This document shows positions 55,901 to 64,000 of a DNA stretch of 64,000 nt, one piece after another (position 1 is the first letter of the stretch; each line of letters opens with the position of its first letter). The notes beneath the pieces were generated by a model that saw nothing but the letters and a program-made list of their open reading frames with translations, had not been told where the DNA came from and did not search any database. The DNA is from Closterium sp. NIES-65 (Eukaryota; Streptophyta; Zygnematophyceae; Desmidiales; Closteriaceae), in contig CANXME010000494.1 in NCBI GenBank assembly GCA_948144175.1, positions 31,632 to 95,631 on the forward strand, given 5' to 3'. A program made the translations under genes and the position numbers.

Positions 55901-56472
55901 CACTGAAGTCCTCAACCATACTGGAGACTCAGACAGACACACTGATTAAGAAGCTCACAGATGTTCTTAAGAAGCCAGGCATGATTTCCAACTCCACTAA
56001 GTCAGCCAATCCTGAGTCTACCCAGGCTTCATATCCATTCTTCATCCCGCTGTTGCTGTCAGATGATGATACCAACTCAGAGATTGTGACAGGTAAGCAC
56101 GAAGCTATGCATTTTTTCTGTGACTACCTTTGGTCTTGTGACCTCACATTTGCTCTCGACGTGAGCAGGTGTTAAGCATGTGCTTCAGCCAGGAGTAACT
56201 AAGATTGGATCTGGCAACGGAGCTGATATTCATGTTCCCAGCCTCTTGGAAGATCACTGTGAGGTCCTCCACATACCTGGCCGGCAGAATGCCAGTGGTC
56301 ACAAGACAACCACTCGAGTCAGCATTTGGTATATGGAAATGCTATGGCAAGTGTTGATGGTAGGCCACTACAGCGTTATGCAGTCCTGGAACATGGCTGT
56401 AAGCTGAAGCTGGGTGGTGGCAAAGGTGCCATCATCTTTCACTTCTTTGATCCAAGCAAAGAGGCTCAGTGA
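52909..56472 (+). CDS. Kinesin-3 family motor with C-terminal FHA domain
   Basis: Twelve exons with consistent phases: 52909-53268, 53333-53410, 53467-53718, 53792-53869, 53935-54009, 54078-54626, 54695-54761, 54828-54916, 55008-55139, 55216-55419, 55492-56092 and 56169-56472. An N-terminal extension of about 120 residues precedes the motor: [11 protein letters not shown]-loop GQTGSGKT (about 235-242), switch I SSRSH, switch II DLAGSE. Kinesin-3 signatures are [31 protein letters not shown] and [15 protein letters not shown] Ser/Pro-rich insert of 106 residues lies before LKIREHP. The end is an FHA domain ([42 protein letters not shown]). Near 56320-56335 the FHA frame is broken by a net two bases. 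Read without correction it stops at 56407. Confidence 0.92.
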
Positions 56473-56786
56473 AGGTGGCAGCGGACTAAGCCACGGGTGG
56501 AGGAGGTTTGGTTGCAGAAGGGGAGTTGGCATGGAGTGAAGCAGATGGAGTTATTGATTGCAATAAGCACTGACAATGTGCAGGATCCGTAGCCGGCAGT
56601 ACCTTACTAACAATAAGCACTTAGTGCACAGCTCATTCGACAGAGTCCTTGTGTCGCCCGAAGTGAGCATACAGTAATCCAGCCTTGAACTATTCCATAT
56701 ACTAGTAAACAAAGCATTGCCCTTGAAGGACGTGTTTAAGGTCTATAAAACTGCTCTATGTCACAATATCAGTAATGGAAACCGAG
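56473..56786. other. Kinesin 3' flank, no gene seen
   Basis: Probably the 3' UTR of the kinesin plus intergenic DNA. It ends at the CCGAG duplication (56782-56786) where C4 is inserted. Confidence 0.6.
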
Positions 56787-57250
56787 TGTCAAATGTTGTA
56801 GCCTGTAGTGAGGTTTGTCTTAGGGGGTACAGAAGTTAGGGTTTGTTATATGTACCCCAACCAACATCAATGGCATCATCATTCCTCATTTTGACATGGT
56901 ATCAGCTAGGTTAGGAGGATCCTGTGGGATCCCGTTCCTCCGTTCTCCGTTCGTCCCTCCCGAGCCTGATCCTACCTCTCGTTCGTACCGGTTCCGTTGT
57001 TACCGCGCCTAGTACCGAGCCTAGCGCCCTCTCCCCCGTCGCTTAGCGCCCTTTCGCCTCGTCGCCTAGCGCCCTTTCCCCCCCCCCCCCCCCCCCGTCG
57101 CGTCGCGCCCTTTCCCCCCGTCGCCTAGCGCTCTTTCCCCCCGTCGCGTCGCGCCCGTTCCCCCCGTCACGTCGTGCCCGCCCTTTCCCCCTCGTCCCGT
57201 CGCCCTGTCCCGTCGCGTCGCCCTGCCCCGTCCCGTCGCCCTGCCCCGTC

Positions 57251-58239
57251 GCGACCAGCACCAGCTCCCGGACGACAAGAGTCCTCTGCACCCACCGGGT
57301 CAGCTCCAACTCCAGAACCAGAAACTCCAGCTCCAACTCCAGCTCCAACCCCAGCACCCCCAGAACCAGAAACTCCAGTGCCAACTCCAGCTCCAACTCC
57401 ATCTCCAACTCCAGCTCCAACTCCACCACCCCCAGAAACCAGAAACCGGTACAGGAACAGGCGCAGCACCAACCTCTCGAGAGCTAGCACCTGCGGCACG
57501 CTGCGAGGAGGTCTGTGGGGAGGGAGGCTGTACCGGAGAGGCTACCGAAGGAGGAGGGGTAGCCTGGGACACACCCGACGGGGCTGGACCAGGGGGGGGA
57601 GGCTGTACCGGGGAACAGGAGGGGGAGCGGCAGTCAGGAAGAGGGGGGGAGGAGGAACCTGGAGACCTCGACTGGGGTACCTGACGTCGTGTCTTCCTTG
57701 GTTTCCCTGAGGACTCCTCTGACTTCACCTTTTACCACCCTCCCTCTCACCGGTTCTTTGACTCCCGTGACGTCCGTTTCGAGGAGTCCACTCCGTACTA
57801 CGTCAGGTACCCCCAGTCGAGGTCTCCAGGTTCCTCCTCCCCCCCTCTTCCTGACTGCCGCTCCCCCTCCTGTTCCCCCGGTACAGCCTCCTCCCCCTGG
57901 TCCAGCCCCGTCGGGTGTGTCCCAGGCTACCCCTCCTCCTTCGGTAGCCTCTCCGGTACAGCCTCCCTCCCCACAGTCCTCCTCGCAGCGTGCCGCAGGT
58001 GCTAGCTCTCGAGAGGTTGGTGCTGCGCCTGTTCCTGTACCGGTTTTCTGGTTCTGGGGGGTGGTGGAGTTGGAGCTGGAGTTGGAGCTGGAGTTGGAGC
58101 TGGAGTTGGCACTGGAGTTTCTGGTTCTAGGGGTGCTGGGGTTGGAGCTGGAGTTGGAGCTGGAGTTTCTGGTTCTGGAGTTGGAGCTGACCCGGTGGGT
58201 GCAGAGGACTCTTGTCGTCCGGGAGCTGGTGCTGGTCGC
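57251..58239. repeat. 0.44-kb inverted repeat inside C4
   Basis: The arms 57251-57687 and 57800-58239 are reverse complements over their whole length with only a handful of differences by eye. They are separated by a 112-bp spacer. The right arm is the normal linker (APSGVSQA...). The spacer encodes the end of integrase (DFTFYHPPSHRFFDSRDVRF, EESTPYY). The left arm is the linker in reverse. Confidence 0.93.
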
Positions 58240-58243
58240 TGCG

Positions 58244-59580
58244 GACACTGGGGGTGAGAGTGCGCCTCCTTCGGGTTCTGGTGAGGCCTGGGTCTGGAGC
58301 TGGTGTTAGTGCTGCCTCTGGGGGTGGTGCGCCTGGTTCTTCGGGGGTGGACTCTGGAGCTACCGCTGCTTCGGACGCCTTATACTCCGCCCCCCCACCC
58401 CTACCCGACTAGGCACCAGGCTCGTGTTCGCCGTGCCCGTGACGAGCAGCTGGCGTTGGAGAGAGAGGAGAGGGAGTTACAGCGGCCTGGAGGAGCAGCA
58501 GCAGCAGCTGGAGCCGCAGGAGCAGCAGCAGCTGGACCCGCAGGAGCAGCAGTCCCAGCAGCAGCCGCTTCCGCGAGCAGCAGCAGTCGCAGCAGCAGCA
58601 GCAGCAGCCACTTCCTCCTCCTGTCTCGGGTCTTCGGACCCTTGGTCTCCCCTCCCATTCTCCTCCCTCCTCCGCCTCTCCTCCTGTCTACGGTCCCACG
58701 TTTTCCTCCTCCTGACTCCTCCCCCGCTGTTTTCCCCAGTTCTCCGCCTTTGTCCTCTCCTCCTCCGTCTCATTCTTGGGCTACTCGTCGCTCCCCTCGT
58801 GCTCGTCCCTCGTCTCCTGTTCCCTTCACTGACCTTCGTACTGCCTTCCTTCTTTCTAGTCCGACCTCGTCCGTCTCAGTCTGTGCTTCCGTCTCCTCCT
58901 GAGTCGGCCCATCACTGTGTCGCTCCTACTCCTGTCACTGACTACTACCGCACGTACCGTCCTGTTCTCTCTCGTGTTCTCGCCTCTCTTGTTACTCACC
59001 CTCGTGCCTCTGTGTCCTCTGTGTCCGCTCTTACTGCCGCAGTTACTGACTTTGCCCTCTACCCGCCGCCTTGAACTACGCCCACCACGCTTGTGGCTGC
59101 TCCTCCTACCAGTCCTCTGGCCGTCGGGGGTGTGTCTGCCCTTAGCTGTGACGCCCTAGAGGACAGGCAGTTTGAGCTAGAGTTCCTGGCGGCCGCTTCC
59201 CCCTCATCTCTGTGCCATGCTCCTCGCCCCTGAGGGTGACCCCCGACGCCCTTGACATTCCGACTCCTCGCACTTACGCTGAGGCAGTGTCAGGGCCTTG
59301 GGCCTCTCAGTGGAGAGCTGCCATGGACGCAGAGATGGCCTCCTACAGATCCACAGGCACCTACGTCGATGAGGTTCCCCCCCCTGGGCGAACGTAGTCG
59401 ACGCATGTGGATCTACAGGGTGAAGCGGCCACCGGGATCTCCCCCGGTCTTCAAGGCGCGCTACGTGGCTAGAGGTTTCAGTCAGCGCGAGGGAGTTGAC
59501 TTCTTTCAGACCTTCGCACCTACCCCGAAGATGACCACTCTTCGGGTGTTACTACACGTAGCAGCACAGAGAGACTTACG
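58244..59580 (+). pseudogene. C4 linker and start of reverse transcriptase
   Basis: A Gln/Ala/Pro-rich linker with CAG repeats (58495-58620) is followed by DALDIPTPRTYAEAVSGP, MDAEMASYRSTGTYVDEV, then a frame break and TAG near 59395. It resumes MWIYRVKRPPGSPPVFKARY and VARGFSQREGVDFFQTF. Another shift occurs near 59575 after HVAAQRDL. Confidence 0.88.
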
Positions 59581-60836
59581 AGTTACACTCTCCTCGACTT
59601 CTCCACTGCTTTCCTTCAGGCAGCCTACACGAGGAGGTCTGGTTGCGTCGTCCCGCGGCCTTCACTTGGCACCTTCCCTCCTGGGACCCAGTGGAGGCTG
59701 AGGCGACCTGTTTACGGTCTTCGCCAGCCCCTCGTGAGTGGCACGACACTCTGCGTTCTACCCTCTCTGACCTTGGGTTCCAGCCGTCTTCTGCCGACCC
59801 GTCCGCGTTTCGTTGTCGTCGTGGCTCCACACCGTTCTTTGTTCTGGTTTACGTCGACGACCTCGTTTTCGCCACTCCGGACAGGGTTGCTTTGGCAGAC
59901 GTGAAGTCCGAACTGCAGAACAGATACACGTGCACTGATCTTGGTGAGCTGCGCCACTACCTTGGCCTGCAGATCACCAGGGACAGAGCCGCTCGCACCA
60001 TTACACTCTCACAGTCACACATGGTGCAGCAGGTCCTTCAGCGGTTCGGGCTTCAGCACTCCACCGTACAGCGCACACCTCTCGCTGTTGACCACAGACT
60101 CACTGGTCCCTTTCCTGACGAGCCGTTTGAGCCTAGTGGTCCCTACGCAGAGCTTGTGGGTTGCCTCATGTACCTGATGACTTGTACTCGCCCGGACCTC
60201 GCCTTCCCTCTCAGCATCCTTGCGCGCTTTGTTGCGCCAGGGAGACACCGTCCTGTTCACTGGACGGCAGCTGTGAGGGTGGCGAAGTACCTAGCGACTA
60301 CATCAGGCGTGGGGCTAGTTCTTGGAGGGCAGCAGTCTGTCGTACTCACTGGTCACTGTGACTCCTCTTACGCTGACGACGCTGAGACTCACAGGTCTAC
60401 TCAGGGGTACTGTTTCAGTCTGGGTTCTGGAGCTGTTTCCTGGCGTTCCACGCGCTCCTCTTCTGTCTCGACCTCTACAGCTGAGGCTGAGATTTACGCT
60501 GGTGCCATGGCGGCACAGGAGTTGCGTTGGTTGACCTTCTTGCTCGCCGACCTTGGTGAGCGGCCGAGCTCTGCACCGACCTTGTTTACTGACAACAAGG
60601 CGTCGATCCTCCTCTGTCGTGAGCCGCGACTGGAGAGCAGAGTGAAGCACATTCACGTCAGGTACTTTCTTCTGCTTGCGAGAGTTGCAGAGACGTGGAC
60701 AGGACAGGCTCGCTTCGAGTTTGTGGAGTCCGAGGCCAACACTGCAGACATCTTCACCAAGGCGCTTCCGCCTCGTGACCACCAGAGGTGTTGTGTGCAG
60801 TTAGGCCTTGTTGACACAGGTTCTAGTCATGTGTAG
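59581..60836 (+). pseudogene. C4 reverse transcriptase C-terminus and RNase H
   Basis: A long open frame (from about 59720 in the native frame) contains PREWHDTLRSTLSDLGFQ, VLVYVDDLVFATPD (YVDD), DLGELRHYLGLQITRD, GCLMYLMTCTRPDLAF, and RNase H: GHCDSSYADDAETHRSTQGY, STAEAEIYAGAMAAQELRW, FTDNKASILLCRE, SEANTADIFTKALPPRD. It ends at 60836. This part is intact and serves as the best reference for C0, C1 and C2. Confidence 0.92.
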
Positions 60837-61190
60837 GCTTGAGTTTATTGCCTGCTTCGTCTGTACTCTTGCTATATAAACTTGTGATCTCTTGGACTGG
60901 CCTTGTGGCCACTGTTGCTTGTGCTCAGAGAGTGTGGTGACGTTGTGATCCACCCTGAGCTTTGTTTTCTTTTGGACTGGTCTTGTGACCGTACTCTTTT
61001 TTATTTTGCTAGACACCCCTCACTTAGGCTATGGGGGTGTGTCAAATGTTGTAGCCTGTAGTGAGGTTTGTCTTAGGGGGTATAGAAGTTAGGGTTTGTT
61101 ATATGTACCCCAACCAACATCAATGGCATCATCATTCCTCATTTTGACACCGAGGCTATGAATGGAAACACTATATATGGGGGCATCTCT

Positions 61191-62202
61191 TCACTGCTGC
61201 AAGCAGAACGCCATTGATAATGCTCCCAACAGATTTACTACGCCAAGCTGCACACAAGAAGCCCAATAAACAAATACCGTACACATAAATTCCAAACATT
61301 TGAACTCCAGGTGGCCATGAAAGGAACAACACATTTGGGGCAGAGAGACCGTTTTCTGACACACAGGGAAGTTAGAGCTTACCAACAAAACCATGGCTGG
61401 AACCGCGCCAGATGCCACGAGAGCACAGAAACTGAAGAAAAGAAACTGCAAAAGCCACCACAAGAAAGCTGAGCACAACAATGAACCTGCTGGCAGATTT
61501 TCTTGAAGGCAAAGCGGGAAGTGTGTGAGTGAAATAATTGCAAGCACATAGTGCAACTCACTATTCGGCCAACGACGGTTGCCTCGTAGAAGCCTCGGAC
61601 CCCTGAACCATTTCTTTCACCCCTGGCAGCACCCATGTAGTAGATGCCAAACACCTGAGCACATCAAAATAAGTACACTTAATAACAGCACCCTCCATAA
61701 GCACAACGAGAGAGACAACACATAAACAGAACAGAAACACATAAAAACAGAACCCACCACGGCAAGCGTCCCTAGAACACGAATCCATCCAGGTGTCAAT
61801 ACATCACGTCCAAAAAATAAACCTGGACCCATAAAGAGAGAAGGAACAAGATCAGAAAGGAGGCTAGAAAAAAAGAAAAAAGCTAACATATAAATGAAGC
61901 AAGGAGCACACAAAAGGCACGAGTCAGGTCAGCCCACACGACACTCACAAAAACAAGCATGGGGCATACTGACGAACAAAACAAATGAAAGCAAAGGAAA
62001 AACAGTAACACAACAAGAAAAAAACCACCACCACAGGAAACTTCAACACACCAAACGTGAAGGTGGGAAACGCGAGAGCCATGGCGCCAGCCACACAGAT
62101 GTACGCCCCCGTGACCAACGAGGCCACAGCTGTCCGAGAGAGCTTCTTCCCTGCTGCAGCAGTGGCGGCTGGTGGAGGCTCCACATTCCAGGAGACGTCC
62201 AT
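61191..62202 (-). CDS. Small multi-pass membrane protein, function unknown
   Basis: Five exons on the minus strand with GT-AG introns and matching phases: 62052-62202, 61749-61822, 61562-61654, 61383-61445 and 61191-61247. From the ATG at 62202 the product is 145 aa: MDVSWNVEPPPAATAAAGKK, four hydrophobic helices (TAVASLVTGAYICVAGAMAL; GWIRVLGTLAVVGSVFGIYY; FLFFSFCALVASGAVPAMVL; VVNLLGALSMAFCLQQ), with polar ARGERNGSGVRGFYEATVVG between the second and third. The frame is open upstream of the ATG (ADPVMAHLAST), so the true start may lie further right, in the repeat block. C4 is inserted 36 bp beyond the stop codon. I recognise the general pattern of small plastid/bacterial four-helix proteins but no named family. 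Confidence 0.7.
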
Positions 62203-62220
62203 CAGGTGCGTACTGGCCAG

Positions 62221-62796
62221 GTGTGCCATCACTGGATCCGCCCTCCCTTGCCGTTCACCTGCACCTGCCTGTTGGGTCCGGCAGGCTCTATGCTGAGAAG
62301 GGGCAGAGAGAAGAAGGGGCGAGAGAAGCATAGAATGGAAGAAAGGAAGGGCCACTGAGTGCCGGCAAGGTGTGCCATCACCGGATCCGCCCTCCCCTTC
62401 CCGTTCACCTGCACCTGCCTGTTGGGGCTGGCAGGCTCTATGCTGTGGGAAGACAGAGGGACGAAAGGGGTGAAAGAAGCATAGAATGGAAGAACGGAGG
62501 GGAAAAATGAGTGCTGCCCGGGTGTACCATCCCTGGATCCGCCCTGCTGTTCCCGTTCACCTGCACCCTGCCTGCTGGGGCTGACTTTTGAGTCGACTCA
62601 AAAGTCACCTGCTGGGGCTGGCAGGCTCTATGCTGAGGATATGAGGAGGAGCAAGTGGAAGGGAAGAAGGAAACGGTAGGGGAGGAGGGTTGGGAAAAGG
62701 TTTTAGGCAGATGTGCCATCACCGGATCCACCCTCCCCTTCCTGTTCACCTGCCGCTGGTGCAGGCTGAGGCCTGCTCGTGATGGCTCTATGCTGA
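62221..62796 (-). repeat. Four degenerate copies of an 80-bp exon-like unit
   Basis: Copies lie at 62221-62298, 62370-62446, 62521-62636 and 62709-62796. On the minus strand each reads roughly GCCTGCCAGCCCCAACAG then VQVNGKGRADPVMAHLA. The leftmost copy runs into the first exon of the membrane-protein gene, so the array may be repeated 5' exon sequence. Copy 3 contains a palindrome at 62583-62606. Confidence 0.75.
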
Positions 62797-63196
62797 GAAA
62801 TGCAGCGGGACAAGAGGGGGGAACGCCGCATAGAAGGAATAGGAAAACTCAAAATGAGGAATGAATAGAATGAGTGGAAGTAAGGGAAGGTTGGAAGGAA
62901 AGGGTGCAAGCAGGAGAGAGGGAACGAAGGAGGGAGGGATGGAAGGTTGAGACCTGCCTGAGCGTTCTGCTGCTGCTGACGCTGGCTGGGGCCTGCTGGC
63001 TCTATGGACACAAGGAGGAAGGAGGGAGTGGAAGGGAGGGGGTGAGGGAAGGAGAGGAAGGGGAGGGAGGGAGAGTGGAAGCGGAGGAGGGACGACTGCC
63101 CACCACTGCCCACCACTGCAGTGAAAACCACGCTCAAAACCATTGTTCTTTCACGTGGTCTTCATTGCCCCATGCACCCCACACCCACAGCATGGC
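62797..63196. repeat. Purine-rich low-complexity DNA
   Basis: GGAAGG/GGGAGG-type sequence with no gene that I can support. It separates the membrane-protein gene from the stop codon of the MinC-like gene. Confidence 0.6.
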
Positions 63197-63828
63197 CTAC
63201 CATATATGCCCAGTCGAGTCAATAGAAGCCACTTCAGGGTGGCCTGCGGCCTTCCCTGTGCGCCCTGCACCACCTCCGTGGCAATGGCCACCACGCTGGG
63301 CTCCATGCACAGCGCCACCACCACACTGCGCCGGTCCCACCGCTCCCCGCATGCACCTTGCCTGCCAGCCGTCCCAGCACAATGACGTCCCCTGCTGCTC
63401 TCACCACTGCCCCTGGGCTCACGTCCCCGTACACCTGGGAAAGGGGTTCGAGGGAGGAACGATGGGAAAGAAGGGAGGATGGATGGGAAAGAAGGGAGGA
63501 TGGATGGGGAAAGGAGAGGAGGGGGGAGAACGATTGGTACCTGGATGCACCTTGCCTGCCAGCCGGCCGAGAACTATCACGTTCCCAGCAGCTGCCCGCA
63601 CCACTGCTCCTGGACTCACATCCCCGGGAGAGGAAGAGGGAAACGGGGGAAAGGAGGAAAGGAGGGGTATGGAAAGGGAGGGGCGTGGGGGGAAAGGGAG
63701 GGAAGGGAAATTGGGAGGGGGGGGAAAGGATCATCGCCCCCTGCATGCACCTTGCCTGCCAGCCGGCCCAGAACTATGACGCCCCCTGCTGCTCGCACCA
63801 CTGCCCCTGGAATCACGTCCCCGTACAC
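63197..63828 (-). CDS. minC: MinC-like septum-site protein, C-terminal part (partial, runs off window)
   Basis: On the minus strand three similar exons encode beta-helix coils: 63751-63828 (VYGDVIPGAVVRAAGGVIVL, GRLAGK; GT-AG borders, 26 codons), about 63551-63626 (GDVSPGAVVRAAAGNVIVL, GRLAGK) and 63434 down to about 63357 (VYGDVSPGAVVRAAGDVIVL, GRLAGK). After the third, VHAG, VVVALCMEPSVVAIATEVV and HPEVASIDSTGHIW-stop match the end of bacterial MinC, the FtsZ-assembly inhibitor. The last three blocks are in different frames, so there are unresolved short introns, indels or decay. The middle exon lacks an AG acceptor at the expected place. The 5' exons lie beyond 64000. A plastid role in division is inferred from the family. 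Confidence 0.7.
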
Positions 63829-64000
63829 CTGCGAGAAGGTTGGGGAAGGGGAGGAGGGTGGAGAAAAAGGAGGGGGGCGGGGAAAGGGAGAAGGATGGGG
63901 AAAAAGGAGAGGGATGGGGAAAGGGAGAGGGATGGGGAAAGGAATGGGGATGGGAAAGTAGGAAGGGAGGCGAAGGATTATCGCTCCCTGCAGCCCTTTC
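63829..64000. repeat. Purine-rich intron-like sequence
   Basis: GGGAAAGGGAGAGGGATGGG-type tandem repeats run to the window edge. They precede the first visible MinC exon on the minus strand as a CT-rich tract, so they are probably intron. Confidence 0.6.

Larger units (their letters stand above)
56787..61149 (+). mobile_element. Copia C4: internally rearranged element (4.4 kb)
   Basis: Two 110-bp LTRs (56787-56896 and 61040-61149), which differ at about one position, are flanked by CCGAG (56782-56786 and 61150-61154). The primer-binding site TGGTATCAGCTAGG is at 56897 and the purine tract GGCTATGGGGGTG precedes the 3' LTR. Gag, protease and the integrase core are absent. In their place lie GC-rich repeats (57010-57250) and an inverted duplication of the pol linker (57251-58239). 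RT and RNase H follow. The insertion lies between two host genes. Confidence 0.95.

Overview
This window is nuclear DNA of a eukaryote. It has spliceosomal GT-AG introns, TAG/TGA stops, an intronless tRNA-Lys(CTT), and very many Ty1/copia and Ty3/gypsy LTR retrotransposons. The host genes are a TWD1/FKBP42-type immunophilin, a kinesin-3 with an FHA domain, a small four-helix membrane protein and a MinC-like protein. FKBP42 points to the green lineage; kinesin-3 and MinC point away from flowering plants. My best guess is a streptophyte (charophyte) alga. That is inference, and no species can be read from the sequence.

Layout. Positions 1-14,537 hold a minus-strand copia element (C1, left end outside the window). 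A gypsy element (G1a) is inserted in it, a 1.5-kb non-autonomous LTR element (NA1-a) is inserted in G1a, and a 347-bp TRIM is inserted in C1's reverse transcriptase. Positions 15,022-49,485 look like one large nest. A gypsy (G4) has its 5' LTR at 15,022 and a matching LTR at 49,160. It holds a broken copia (C0), which holds a second gypsy (G2, LTRs at 16,462 and 36,243-41,300). G2 in turn holds NA1-b, a 5'-truncated gypsy (G1b), a TRIM tandem, NA2, a 7.5-kb copia (C3) and NA1-c. G2's own 3' LTR is split by another TRIM and by an internally deleted copia (C2). A young copia (C5) with one uninterrupted 1,726-codon polyprotein sits in a poly-G tract near the right edge. Nine insertions have perfect 5-bp target-site duplications, and several can be checked against an unoccupied copy inside the window.

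The gene-bearing part runs from 49,486 to 64,000: tRNA-Lys (minus), FKBP42 (six exons, plus), kinesin-3 (twelve exons, plus), an internally deleted copia C4 with a 0.44-kb inverted repeat, a five-exon membrane-protein gene (minus) and the 3' half of a minC-like gene (minus, running off the right edge).

Most notable observations: (i) the TRIM family carries a tRNA-like module across its LTR/primer-binding-site junction; (ii) the non-autonomous families carry arrays of strong GC-rich hairpins next to the primer-binding site, with paired base changes; (iii) elements from <1 kb to >6 kb share one LTR core, suggesting that the small ones ride on the copia machinery; (iv) a kinesin-3 and a MinC with tandemly repeated exons lie in what appears to be a green-lineage genome.
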